DNA of 64,000 nt. Origin: Struthidea cinerea. Taxonomy: Eukaryota; Chordata; Aves; Passeriformes; Corcoracidae. Position numbers and translations under genes: made by a program. A model generated the notes under the pieces. It ran no database searches and was not told the DNA's origin. It was given only the letters and a program-made list of their open reading frames with translations. The stretch's first letter is position 1. Each line of letters opens with the position of its first letter. Positions 27,401-39,508 of the stretch are shown here, one piece after another. The stretch lies in contig VZTI01003146.1 in assembly GCA_013397865.1 (NCBI GenBank), positions 1,374,143-1,438,142 of the forward strand. The letters are read 5' to 3'.

Positions 27401-27578
27401 TCCTTCCACGACTACATCAACAAGCCCACTAGAAGTATTTAATAAGCAGCAGAGTTTTCTCGTTCCTGAGAAGCGTCAAAACTTCAGTTATTCCAACTCG
27501 GAAACATCAAAAATCCAGATGAGTCTTTATTCCGTTTCCCCCCTCTCACCTTCAACATCTCTTGGACTCAAAGCATGA
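27401..27578 (+). CDS. Possible 3'-terminal coding exon, gene not identified
   Basis: A pyrimidine-rich tract of more than 100 bases (about 27282-27400) ends in cctcccccag. From 27401 the sequence switches to a coding-like composition for 59 codons, up to a TGA at 27576-27578. The translation is rich in S, T, K, Q and E (for example EVFNKQQSFLVPEKRQNFS) and keeps five CpGs in an otherwise depleted background. It begins with the third base of a codon, in phase with the end of the candidate exon at 25915-26105. An AATAAA near 27885 could end a 3' UTR of about 330 bases. No protein family is recognised. A conserved non-coding element or chance remains possible. Confidence 0.3.
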
Positions 27579-28325
27579 GCCTGAATCAGAAACCTCCTTC
27601 CTGATATCATAAGGAAGAGCTACAATAGAAACAAGGAAGTACCTATAGTTCAAAGATCACATTGCTACCTGCCCATAACCAATGTTGCACTTAGAGAAGA
27701 GCATTTCTATTATTCCCAAGTCATCTAGGTGAGGGAGATTTTTAACCCCGACCCACAGTCTCCAGCAATCATATAAACACTGCACAAAACCGCTGAATGA
27801 AAATCTATACTTTTATTAAGAAGTAACTTCTAGTTTTAACTACAGCAGAGAAAAATACAATCTTAAAAGATTAAGTAGGTAAATAATAAAGGCCCAGTAC
27901 TTATTTCTCTGGGTTTGAATCCCATAATTGCTTTTTGGAGGGAAAGCAGGTTTCTGATATGCAATTCTGGAACTGACAGCAACACTGTAAAAAGAACATT
28001 TGACTCTTCTGCTCACCAAGATTACCATGGCCTTGCAGGAAGCACTATGTTTGCATTCTTAGGCGATGGGGAAAATTATTCTGTAGCAAACCAGATTCTT
28101 GTTCAACTCAAGGCAGAGAGAAACAGGTACACAAAATTCCATTCCCCTAATGTGGAACTGACCATGCAGTTTATAGTAGGATGAGAGCTTTGGTTTCAAC
28201 TGATAACTTTAGGAATCTGAAAAGAATTCCTAGTTATATATGAAGCAGGAAGAACACAGCTTGAGTGTGGAGATCCCACCTGGAATTTTTCAGTGTTTTA
28301 CACTGGCTAACCTCCAGGCTCAAGA
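27579..28325. other. Non-coding stretch or possible 3' UTR
   Basis: No coding-like frame. It holds an AATAAA near 27885 that could serve the candidate exon ending at 27578. Confidence 0.35.
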
Positions 28326-28330
28326 AAATT

Positions 28331-28640
28331 AAAATCATAGGACATCCTGAGTTGGAAAAGACCCACAAGGATCAGAGTCCAACTCCTGGCTCTGCCCATG
28401 ACAGCCTTAAAAATCACACCATGTGCCTGAGAGCCCTATTCAAATGTTTCTTGAATTCTGTCAGGCTTGGTGCTGTGACCACTTCTCTGGGGAGCTGTTC
28501 CAGTGCCCAAACATCCTCTAGGTGAAGAACCTTTTCCTAATGTCTTTTCCTAAATCTCCCATCACCTGGCTTCATGCTGTTTCCTGGGGTCCTGTCACTG
28601 GTGACCAGAGATCACCACCTGGACTTGTCTGCAGTGTGCA
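28331..28640 (-). mobile_element. CR1 LINE 3' UTR fragment
   Basis: Complement of a CR1 3' end, of a different subfamily from the copies at 5 and 35.8 kb. Successive blocks are 'ataggacatcctgagttgg', 'caccatgtgcctgagagc', 'gtcaggcttggtgctgtgac', 'ttctctggggagctgttcc', 'ggtgaagaaccttttcctaa' and 'ggtcctgtcactggtgacc'. The copy is well preserved to about 28640 and 5'-truncated there, as is usual for CR1. Confidence 0.92.
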
Positions 28641-31120
28641 ACATTTCCCTTCCACATTTCTTACTCCAGATTTACACATTCTGTAAAGAGATCGTCTGAC
28701 AGTTCTCCTGGACTTTCTACAAACAAGCCATATATCGGACTTGACATATTTCTTAAGTTACAATAGGTCTTCTATCAGTTCAAAGTACACTAAATTGTCA
28801 GTATCTTAAAGAAACACCCAGAAGCCCTTGAAACCAAGAGAGCTACAGCTTCGATCCTGGCAACACCTTTTCAAATGCTTAACTTCACCATCAAGAGTTG
28901 TCCACTCTCTGCAGGATTCTTTGCTTTACTAAAGTGAATGCACGGTTCATGTATTTGCAGAATTAGGGCCTAAGTGAAGAGGAACTGCATTCTGAATATT
29001 TTGTTATCTCGGTGTTGCAGCTCTTGCAATTACTACAACTTGCCTGATATTTGTTTTTCTTCTTCCAAATCACAAGAGCTTTAAGAGCTTGAAGAATTGA
29101 ACCATAACAGCTCAAAAACCCAGATGTAAATAAGAAGAATCTATTTAAAAATTCTATGTTTTTTTTAGCAACCTTCTGATTTTAAAAATTACATGAGTGT
29201 GCTGCAAGGACTGATCTCATTTCTCAGTTTGCACATGGATTCTGATAGCAGCTGGGGAACTTCCATGAAGTGCAGCATTTAATATTTTCCCCCAACCCCC
29301 ACTAACCCTTTAAATAAATGCAACATTACAAAACCTTACATAGAATCTCCCAGCACAATGGGAAGCTGAGGGTTTTTTTTTTTTCAATTAAAAAAAGGAA
29401 AAAAGACACACTGCGGGAACAGGAACAAGACCAGTATGGATTACCGTAGTATTTTTTCAAACTTCACATTTTCCAATCAAAAAAGAAAAAAAAAAAAAAA
29501 GGAAAAATAAAAAAGAAAACATACATATTACACTATTTTACACTTCTGTAATCAACAGATACAGACAAAATACTGACCCTGATTTTGCTTTTTCTCCTTA
29601 ACTCCAACACTGTCCCCACTGTTTTACACTCCTACAGCTCTTTGGGCATGTAGAAACAACAGCTGCTTTTGAGACCACATGAAGTTCAAACAGCTCTTTC
29701 AGACTTCAAGAGGTGGAATCCTCCACAGAAGAAATAAAAATCCTGAGATCTCATTGTAAACTATCACACTTGTCAAATTAAGTATTCGAGAACAAAATAT
29801 GAAATATCACACACAGTTAATCCAGAATTTTTTTGTACAGTGTTCTGTGAACAGCCAAGTCTAGAAAAAGTCAGCAAGAGGGTGAATTCATTCAAGACAA
29901 ACTCTTCCAAAGCCTCCTACTAGTCTTGAAACTGGGAAGAGAATTCGGATTACACTTAATCAAAGGTATTCAAAATTCAGCATTATGTGGAATTTCAGCT
30001 GTTTACTAAGGTTGCAATTGCTGATGCTCCAACAAAAACCTAACTATTGACAGGGGTACTACTCAAGCCAGATTTTTGAAGACAACTGATGAGATATTAG
30101 GAATGAACGACCATTTTGGAGCATAATTTTTGCCCAGTCTACATTCTCAATCCACAGAAGAATGGCACCATTTCAAATTCTTGAAGTTCAAATGAAGAAA
30201 TACAAATGCACATCATATTTTAGGCAGGAAAACAAGAATGGGCAAAGAACATTGATTTCTTCTGTAGTGCTTTTTTTTTCCTTATCAGTTACAGCTTTAA
30301 GACAAGGTCCCCTGAAACCCAAATAGATAGAACCAAACAGCATAAGCCTTCCCATCACTGCAGATACCGTCAGTGCTCCAGAAATAGATTTAAACTCCGG
30401 ACAAGTTTTTCCTGTCCCTTTCTCCCAACAATCTCCCCTGCACACAGTCTTACTGAATCTCCTGTATATGAAATAGATTTAGAATCTACTTTTTGAATTC
30501 CCCTGTGGCAGGAGGAAAATAAAAAAACCATTCTATGAATCTTTAACTGAGTATTGCTATGGCAACAAACATAATTCAGAACTTTTAAAGCAATTTCTAA
30601 TGGGAAGTATTTATACAGACAAGTTAGTACATGGCTTTAAAACAGTCAGAAATCTGTAATCAGTCAGGCGGGATTACTGACAAAAAAAGACTAAATTAAT
30701 TTCAAATATAACACTAAAAGGCTTAAACTGAGATTGTTTAACCTGGTACTTAGACAGGACAACAGTGAATATAGAAATGCTTCCTTGACCAGGTAAGTGA
30801 AAAAGCACAGCTTTGGGCACTGAAGTATAGAAATTCCTATGATGATCAAGCAATGAAGTCAAATAAAAGAGCTGAAAAATAGCACTTCCTCTTCTGCTTT
30901 GATCTTCCATAGTGTTTAAAATTACACTTCAGTGCAATTTTCAGTGGCACAGAAACTCCTCTAACTTTCTTAACTGACAGATGAAGATTAAAAATAATGA
31001 TGGTTTTCTAGAGAAAACAATGGGCTGTGACTCAAGAGGTAGAGTTATAGATAGAACTCTGGGTCAAGACCTACACAATTTGGTCATATTACAGTTGTTT
31101 GCATTTCCCATCTACATCAT
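28641..31120. other. Non-coding stretch with T- and A-rich tracts
   Basis: No gene recognised. A run of 12 T at 29373-29384 is closely followed by an A-rich run, and a 40-base A-rich tract lies at 29478-29518. Confidence 0.4.
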
Positions 31121-31122
31121 GA

Positions 31123-31283
31123 GATAACGCTAGCTTTCTCCTAATCCCCTGTCCAACTTCCCTTTTTGTCAGGTCACGAACTTTTCGAGGAAGAGCTGGT
31201 TTTATGACATGGCTATAGAGGGACAGCGCACAGACTTTCAGTCGGGATTTCTGACTGTTACGACCTGCAGATTTCACAGTTAA
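31123..31283. other. CpG-enriched exon-like island, strand uncertain
   Basis: Six CpGs fall within about 140 bases. On the plus strand a very strong acceptor (ccaacttccctttttgtcag) ends at 31172, and 36 codons follow without interruption to a TAA at 31281-31283. The translation includes RKSWFYDMAIEGQRTDFQSG. On the minus strand the same bases lie in a 149-codon frame (31089-31538) whose C-terminal half is also protein-like (KPALPRKVRDLTKREVGQG). Only one strand can be right, if either is. No close AATAAA follows on either strand and no family is recognised. Confidence 0.28.
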
Positions 31284-31693
31284 AAGACTGGTAGTAAAAT
31301 TAAGCATTGACTGTGGCCCTAATGACCTAAAAGAATCTGTGACTGCAATAATGTAAATAATATTGAGAAGTGGAACTGAGAGGAAAAGGTGACAACAAAT
31401 AATCACAATTGGTTTTGATTGGTAAACTTCATCTGTGTTATAGAGAGAACAGTGACCACCTGTCCACAAACTGCTTATAATTGGAGAAGCTGAGAAATAA
31501 TCTGGGCTATTACTATTTTGCGGGGCTTTTTTGTTCACCCCCTCCTTCCCTTTCTATTTTCAGGAGAGCCAAGTCTAAAATTGAGGTGACTGGCACATAG
31601 CACAGCACTGCTTAAATGGGATTTTGTTTAGAGAGACTCTGCCTCAACAAAGAGGGTCAGAGGAACTCTTTACACAAGCTGACTTGAGATCAC

Positions 31694-31776
31694 CATATAT
31701 ACAATAATATATACATAATGTATATATATAATATATACAATATATACAATATATATTGTATATATTACTATATGTG
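31694..31776. repeat. Degenerate TA-rich simple repeat
   Basis: Alternating TA with interspersed C and G (atatatacaat-type units), partly self-complementary. It is likely to be length-variable. Confidence 0.9.
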
Positions 31777-31780
31777 TTAC

Positions 31781-34100
31781 TGTTTCTGATTCAACAATGT
31801 ACTTATTTTTAGAAGACCTGAAAGTTGATGTATTCTATTATGCTTTCATCAGCAATTCTCATCTTTCAAAAGACGTTTCAAATTCTTCACTAAAGCCAGA
31901 TATCAACATCTACATGTGACAAAATAAACTCTACAGCAAGGCAGTTCCAATACCACTATACCAGCAGGATGAAGGGAATGCAGTCCTTAGAAGAATGCAA
32001 AGCACAGAGACTCTAAGTTCAATTCACAGTATATAGAGGACATGACTTGTATCAATGCACCCAGTAGCCTTGCTGTAGCACCCTCTACTAACCCCACCTA
32101 GGATTCACACCGTGAAACAGCCCAAACAACAGTAGCTGCCTCAGCAAACCACTGTACAATAAGTACGTATTTCTTTAACTACCAAAATTACTGCATTTCC
32201 ACCACTAATCTAACCAAGATGACAACTAAAGCACGCAAAGTGCTTCAATTACAGCAAGTCTGTAACTCATTCTGCTCCAAATCTGCAGTACTGGGAACTG
32301 GCTCAGGTGCCTTTATTTGATAACACTGCTTGTTATGGTGGTCACTGATGAAGTTTTCCCTTTCACAATTAATGCAACAAGCATTGGTTAAAATAGTGCC
32401 TTTTAAATGGCACAAATAATAGCTGTAAAGACGTGGCAGCAGGAAAAATTCTCCAGACTTGAGAAATCTGCTTCTAAGATAAAATAATTCTCATATGTCA
32501 TAACAGATGCTGAGAAATTCTTTTTTTTAAAAAGCCCGTTTACATAGGACACACGCAAATACATTTATTTTTTTACTTCCCCTGCAGCTGCAGCTAAGAA
32601 ACTATTCCCAGATCTTTGCTGAGATAGTTGGTGATTATCACGTGCAAGTAAAAGAAACAAACATCAACACATTGTATGCCACATTAAGTTCTATTCCTGA
32701 CAAAACCTTTAGGGGACAGCAACATAGTCAAATGAATGGGGAAAAGACACAATATGAACTGAAAAAAAAGTGGGGAAATTTTACACTATTGAAAAGACAT
32801 TACAAATGAAGCCCAGGAAGGACAGTGTCAATTACATGTTTCTGCCACTGTTCATGGTTCTCTTGTCAATTCTATACAATCAACATTCATCGCCGCACAG
32901 TTCTGGCTTTCAGCATCTCATCACTGTTATTTTAGAAAACTTAGTATAAATGGATGCACATTTTACAATTTTACACAATTCTGATTCGAAATTTCTATTT
33001 TGACCTCATTGTATGAAGAGAAATAATATTCTCTACTTTTTCATTTAAAAATAAAACCAACTGTCAGTTTAAGAACACAACTGCAAAGATGACTTGATGA
33101 AGTATACAATGAAGCATGAAGTTTAGAACTACTGCAGAAGAAAAAACCCATATCAGGAATAAAAGAAGCCTAACTTAGTAAAAAAACCAAATGAATCATT
33201 TGCAAAAATAGCCTCAGCTGTTCTTATCCCCGACTCCCATGTGAGAGGTCTTCAGTCCCAAAGCAATCAGGTACTGAGTGGGCTGCAAATCATACTTCTG
33301 TAAATATATTAAACATGATTTTGTTTCTCTTTATGCTTCAAAGATTCTCTCGTATTCATGTTGCTTATTTTTAAAGCATGCGCCTGCACAGACATAAAAT
33401 TCATTGAGGAGATAAGATACCCAATAAGTACTTTACTTCAGAGTTATTTTTACTTTGCATCTTCCACTTAGCCCTTCACCACCCATTTTTATCCTGGTAA
33501 GCTGATGAGGAAAGGTCAGTGAGCATGGGAGCAAATCTGGTATTCAGCTGAGCACCACATTAAAGACAAAATTGACAGCTGTAAGAAGATAAAGGGTAAC
33601 TCATTTTCACTTGGTTAACTTCTGTGGACAAAAGCTGGTAGAGAGCACCGAAGAAACACTAACTTTCTTCAGTCAGGCAGGCATTCAAGAATCAGTGCTA
33701 GCAGTAAACAGATAAGAGTCAGTGAAACTGGTTTGTCTACCTGGGGACATTGAGAAAAATCAATCAATTCATGTTAACTACACATGTGGAATTCAAGTAG
33801 ATTAACTAGACTACATTTAGGGACTGTGTGAACATGCTTGCTCAGAATCACAAGCTCTACTTGGTTTGAAACAATTCAACTGGGAAAAGAAAGTACCCAC
33901 AGAATAGATTTAATCAAGTTAAAGTAACTTGTTTAAAATTGACATGCTTAATAATACAGCTCTGTTTTCCAAAGTCTCCATGTGTGCAATCCTTGACATC
34001 ACACATGAAATTTTTACAGAAGCCTTAGTTCAAGGATTGCTTATCCTTTATTGCTCACTGCTTTAGGACATGGAACTGGAACTCATGGAATGAGAGCAAA
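31781..34100. other. Non-coding stretch, nothing recognised
   Basis: AT-rich DNA with no recognised repeat, exon or RNA gene. Confidence 0.4.
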
Positions 34101-34106
34101 ATTCAC

Positions 34107-34436
34107 ATCATAGAATCACAGAATCATTAAGGTTGGAAAAGACTTCCAAGATCAAGTCCAACCTCTGACCAGACACCACCACGCTACTAAGTGCCATTTC
34201 CAATTGGTCCTTGAACACTTCCAGGGACGGTGACTCCACCACTTGCCTGGGCAGCCTATTCCAATGCTTGACAACCTTTCAGTGAAGAAATTCTTTCTGA
34301 TGTCCAAATTGAACCTTCCCTGGTGCAGCTTGAGGCCATTTCCTCTTGTCACCAGTTGCCTGGGAGAAGAGGCCAATCCCCACCTGGCTACAGTCTTTCA
34401 GACAGCCGTAGAGAGCGACAAGGTCATCCCTGAGGC
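34107..34436 (-). mobile_element. CR1 LINE 3' UTR, well preserved
   Basis: Begins with the terminal CR1 pattern 'atcatagaatcacagaatca' and continues through 'ggttggaaaagacttccaag', 'gggcagcctattccaatgc', 'gaagaaattctttctgatgt' and 'gtcaccagttgcctgggag'. This is the complement of a CR1 3' end. The tail is complete and homology fades near 34436, where the copy is 5'-truncated. Confidence 0.95.
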
Positions 34437-34466
34437 TGCACATTCAGGTTTCAGCCTGCACATTCA
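34436..34466. repeat. Direct repeat of ctgcacattca, 20-bp spacing
   Basis: The 11-mer occurs at 34436 and again at 34456, immediately beside the CR1 truncation point. It is a minor local duplication. Confidence 0.7.
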
Positions 34467-35770
34467 AGAATCAGGTGCCCTGGACTAGTCAGTGCCATCG
34501 TTGACGAAACCTGCAGGCTACCCTCTGCTTGTTCCTACACTCGCTAAATCTGGGGTTTGTTTATTCGCAGAAGCCGCGATCACACCTCCCAACTGTGGCT
34601 TTTATCTGCCACAGCTTTGCATAATTTCACGCATGCAATTACTTATATGGGTTTCAGATTCCCCGGCTCTGCCCAGCAACTTCCATATGAAGTCAGAAGA
34701 GACAAATTATGTCCTCACATGTTGGCTTGGATGTGAAAGACTGTACATACTTCAGTTTTATCTATTTATATATGTATGTAAGCTTGTGAGCATAAGCACA
34801 TAATTAAAGGCATACAAGCACAGTGACACCTCCAGTTGCAGCTTCTTTTCTCTCACAGAGATTTCAAGCCTCACAATATGGAGTCCAGGTGACAAATGAA
34901 CCCTGTATTTCTCTCAAACATAAGTCAAATATACCTACAGCTTTGAGATTCAGGTGCAATGCCAATAAGTGGAGCAGAGGGCAAGAATGTGGATTTAACC
35001 AAATTTGCCTTCCAACGACTTTGATTTTTCTTCCTCTGTGGTAATACAAAGAACAAGGAATATCTTTCAACTATACCTTATTTCCAACTACCAGAACAAC
35101 AGCAGCCTATTTGATTATTCATTATCCTCTTTCATGGCCTTAAAGAATTATTATTTTAGTGATGTATCATGTTTTTAAATTAAACTCAGTAGTTTGAAAA
35201 AACTTCATCGATGAAGCACTGAAATTTAAGGTTGAAGAGGGGGAATTTTCAAATGCGTAGACATAAATCAGGAATTAAATTCCTACTGAAAGCCACTGGG
35301 AATAAGTCTGCTCTCCGGGGCCTGTATCTTCAGTGAAGATGTTTCAGCAAGAACCTAAGACAACATTAGTCTGAGCACTACTCTAGTTCAGACAGTATCA
35401 GCCTAGGCATGAAAGGTCATATCTGGAGCACTGACTGCACTTGGTGACTTAGCTGTCATTACTGCTTTAGCATCTCCCCTGAAGAAAGGAGCGGGGGTTC
35501 AGGCACGCGCTATCCAGTGCTGTCAGGTCATGGCTTAAGCAATCAGTGAGAGAAGCAAAGGCATCTCCTCAATTTAAACACAGATCTCCCACGTACGAAA
35601 GGCAGGCCTTCCACGCAGGGCAAAGAACCCCAGACTTCCAAAAATCTTTGTTGCACGAGAAGACACATTTGAATCTGACTTGTTTAAGGAGTCATGTACC
35701 ACCATTCTTTCAAAAGAATCCTCTCCCATCTAAACCCATTTTGGAGCTTCTGTTAAGATATACCTGGTGT
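34437..35770. other. Non-coding stretch with two weak CpG clusters
   Basis: CpGs are locally frequent at about 34495-34665 and 35490-35660, but neither is dense enough for an island. A good acceptor-like site (gtttgtttattcgcag) precedes 34571 without an obvious exon. The 159-codon frame at 35546-36025 runs into antisense CR1 and is not taken as a gene. Confidence 0.35.
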
Positions 35771-35771
35771 A

Positions 35772-35981
35772 GATCATGGAATCAAGAGAGAGTCTGGCTT
35801 GGAAGCGACCTTGAAGATCATCTAGTTCCAATCCCCTGCCATGAGCAGGGACATCTTTCACTAGACCAGGTTGCTCAGAGCCCCATCCAACCCGGCCTTG
35901 AACACTCTCAAGGATGGAGCATCCACAACTTCTCTGGGCAACTTGTCCCAGTGCCTCACAATCCTCACAGTAAAGATTTTG
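35772..35981 (-). mobile_element. CR1 LINE 3' UTR fragment
   Basis: Complement of a CR1 end, with blocks 'atctagttccaatcccctgc', 'ctagaccaggttgctcag', 'gccccatccaacccggcctt' and 'cctcacaatcctcacagtaa'. The outer tail is decayed ('atcatggaatcaagagagag') and the element stops abruptly near 35981. Confidence 0.92.
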
Positions 35982-37220
35982 AGTATTACATAAAATGTAG
36001 GCTGAAAACTCCCCCAAAATTTTAACAGTCCTAGTACCATCAACATTTTACTAAAAATACAGCATTTACACACATCTCCAGAAGGGCCACATTATTAAGG
36101 GTGCATCCCTCAATTTCTATTCACAACAGTTGCCCTTCTGCAAAAATTCATCTGTGGCTGAATTTCTTTCTCCTCTTCCTGTTTCACTGAATTCAGACCT
36201 TCAGAGTATTATCCAAAAAAGACCAAATTCTTCTCCTCTCCCCAGCAGTCTCCAGCCCTTCTATAATGAAGGCATGCTTTTGTGAGGAAGAGAAGGGAAA
36301 AGGTCATAGGGTAACTTGGATTGAAAAAGAATTAATATTCATTTTCATGTGGAATAAACCACGATCAAAAGAAAATTCTGTAACAAACCTCCATATCAAT
36401 ACTGCCTTTACAAACAGCACAGTAAGCTCAAGTGAACTGTTACTTAGACCAAAACACAATTAATCTAAAACCTCCTTTGTACAATAGGATAAGGAATAGT
36501 AACACAGCACAGTAGGCAAGACCAAATACAACACCATTTATGAAGGCACATAAGTATTCCGAGGTACAAAACACCATTTTCCTAGGCACCTCTCAGATCC
36601 TAAATTAGGTAGAATTACAGACCAGATTTTCCTCTTCTAGGAGTAGGTCAGCCAATCTAACCTGCTGACTACTATGTCTATTCATAGGACTAAATAATAA
36701 AACTCACCAAGATGATACAGATCAGAAGATCAAATGCCTCCTTGCTTTTGACACCTACAGCATGGTAAAATGACATACTGAAATAATGCCTAACCATTTC
36801 TGTCTGTACAGGACAGAGTTAAGTTTTATCGCTTCCTATACTCTTAGGCTCTCCTGCAGCAAGGAATAAACACAACATCTTCATGTTAATGAAAAAGAAT
36901 TGCAATATGTGACTGTCTGATCATCTGCAGACAATCATATTTGATAGGTATACAAGATACGACATTCTCATTTATGAGACAATTCCTTGGCACTATATAC
37001 CATCTATATAAATAATTTCCCCTGAAAGAAGTTGTGGTAAACAGTTTCTACAGCACGGCACACTGCAGCTATGCACACATGCACAGGACGAAGAAAAGAT
37101 AAGGTTGCCAGCTTCAAAGATGAGAGGGCAGAAATGGAAGCTTACTCACAAGTCATACATACTGGAGGTGTGAGGTAGGAGGGAAGAATAACAGCTCATC
37201 CTGAAAACAAGGATCACTGC
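35982..37220. other. Non-coding stretch, nothing recognised
   Basis: AT-rich DNA without recognised features, leading up to the palindrome. Confidence 0.4.
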
Positions 37221-37265
37221 ACATTCCCAAAATTAATTTGACACTGAATATAAAAATAATAATAA

Positions 37266-37301
<36 letters not shown>

Positions 37302-37346
37302 TTATTATTATTTTTATATTCAGTGTCAAATTAATTTTGGGAATGT
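37221..37346. repeat. Perfect 126-bp palindrome with (TA)13 core
   Basis: Each 63-base arm is the exact reverse complement of the other. The left arm starts acattcccaaaattaatttg, the right arm ends ttaattttgggaatgt, and the core 37271-37296 is (TA)13. There is no spacer beyond the TA run and no mismatch. The right end abuts the single ambiguous base at 37347. Perfect arms with no divergence suggest a sequencing or assembly foldback at a hard TA microsatellite. A real palindromic AT-rich repeat is the alternative. Confidence 0.97.
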
Positions 37347-37347
37347 N
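37347..37347. other. Ambiguous base (N)
   Basis: This is the only non-ACGT base in the window. It lies directly after the palindrome and before a further TA run (atatatatata). It probably marks a poorly resolved join. Confidence 0.95.
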
Positions 37348-39440
37348 ATATATATATAAAAATATCTAAAAAGAAAAGATCCAGAAAGTTGTCTTTGATC
37401 TGAATAAAAAAGGTTGCATCATGAACTGCTAAGACAGGCAAGATAGAAAGGCAGATCAAAATTTTTCACATAAAGGGATCAGGATAAATAATTTCAGTGA
37501 CTGAAAGAACAGCGTATTGCACCATCAGTGTAATGAATATCTAATAACAGCTATAACAGTGCCAACTCCCAGACAGGGAAACCAATCTTGGCAAGATCTC
37601 CATTCTAAACTAAGTGCATTTCTTTTAAAAGTTTTAGCACTGGGAAACATTCTAGAAAGTTGGATTACAATATCACTTTCTCTAAAACAATTGTGTATTA
37701 TAGATTTGACAGGCTCTGCCAGTAACAAATACACTCTCCCACTCACCAACTGTGGATAAGAAACTCTGCAAGGCAAATGGACACAAGATGTATTGCCTTC
37801 TGCAAATCTTAGATTTTCATTTACATACATTATCTACATATATCATAAGGTTGCAAAGATACTCAAAGCCCTGCTGTAAGACTGTCACTCCCTGAAGCTA
37901 GAAAGGCTGCCTGAGACAACAGAAAGAGGTGTGAGGGATTATTTTTGCTTTTTGAAGCAGCCTAACTCTGCCTTTTTAAAATCAGACACAGGCCTTCTTC
38001 CACAAAGCTTCAGCTCCCCTTTTTATCTCCTGAATTAGAGTATTTAACAGAATGACTACCAGTACTTGATGAAGTTTCCACTTCCTAAGGGAACTCAACT
38101 TGGCTGGCTGAAGAACAGAATTTTAGAACTCACGTCAGACACAAAAGGGATGAAAGGACCTACCCCATGGTACTCTGCCAAAAATGCTACTGAAATATCT
38201 CCCACTGCATCAATATTTCATGTCTCCTGGCCCCTGAGAGAAGGGAGGTTTCATAGCATTCCCAACAGAGGAAAAAACCACTTTTTTTTCTTTTTTGTTT
38301 AAACAAATGGAACACTACTTTAAGAACCCATACATATCAGAAAGCTTCCCAGAATTACTGCCTTAGCTTTCCACCTTTTGCTCCTGCCATGAATCATACA
38401 TACAATACCAGTTAAACCTTCCCTTTAGGTGTCACACATTGCTTTAAGACTTGCAATTATTTCTGTTCTGTTTGCTTTATTAGAAAGCTCCACAGAATGC
38501 TACATATACACTGGTAATGATTTCCCTTCAGCTTAGTTGACCAAATTCTGAAACTATTTTACTGACAAACATCACTTCAGTGGTACACAAGATGAGCTAA
38601 GTTCCTTGTTTTTCCTTTTAAGATTCTGTGGAAGCAGTTTCTTTCCCATGAACACTGGCAAGTTTGTTTTGTCTAGTAATTGAAATAGTACAACATCTTG
38701 CTTAGTTTCCTCTAAAGTACAACCAAGTTTTAGTGCTCATAAAACAGGCAGCAGTACTGAAAAACCTAAGTAGACTAAGTGATCAGGCTAACTTCCTCAT
38801 AGACACTTAAAATTATAGGGAACTTTCATTCCCCAACAACAAAAAAAATCCACCTTCTTAGAGAACTGCCAGGTGTCCTGTAGCTGGCAGCACTTCCCCT
38901 TCCCTCCCTGCTGGAGTTACCCTCTTCAAGCTGTGGTACTGCATGTCCAAATCTCTAATCTTACAGGCTCTTTACACGCTGCCAGCAAACGCCATTGAGT
39001 GTGATTCTCCCAAACACATTTTGAAAAGGCACCCTAACACACTGCAATGCAAAGAGACTTTACACAAGTTCATTATCTCCTCTCTCCCTTCTCTGTTTCA
39101 TTTTCCACACTGAGTCTGTCCTCCCACTCCCCTGTTTATCCACACTGGCAGAGAAAGGCAGCCATGGTTCCAGCTGCCTGCAACTTAATAAACGTCATTA
39201 GGCAACAGCATGTGCTTCCTTTGCTACAAACAGAACACTCAGGAAAGTACAGCTTGAAAGCAGAGAAAATTAAGAGGCTCATAAAATACAACCGAGGAAA
39301 AGTAGAACATTTGTAAGATGTGTTTTAGGAATTTACAGGGATTTTGCTGTAAAAATGATGCTAAAGTCTAATACTTTCTTAACTCAATAGTTAATTAGCA
39401 AAAAAGCTGGTCTGACTGGCTTAATTTAAGTTGTACCATG
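37348..39440. other. Non-coding stretch, nothing recognised
   Basis: AT-rich DNA without recognised repeats or exons. The 80-105 codon frames present look like chance. Confidence 0.4.
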
Positions 39441-39444
39441 AGCA

Positions 39445-39508
39445 AGAGGTGAAACTAGATAATTTCCTGAGGTTCCTTCCAAGCCAAATTATTTGGCGAA
39501 TCCATGAA
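39445..39508 (+). mobile_element. Possible CR1 LINE 3'-end remnant
   Basis: The text 'aggtgaaactagataatttc' followed by 'ctgaggttccttccaagcc' follows the CR1 3' pattern ('ttggactagatgatctctga', then 'ggtcccttccaaccc'). It is only about 60 bp and diverged, so it could be a related LINE or chance. Confidence 0.5.

Noticed and set aside
27915..27930. tRNA B-box-like word ggtttgaatcc
   Set aside because: No A box at the expected distance and no cloverleaf can be drawn.
35546..36025. 159-codon plus-strand frame, the longest on that strand in its area
   Set aside because: Its second half is the antisense of a CR1 3' UTR and the first half has no recognisable homology, so it is taken as chance.
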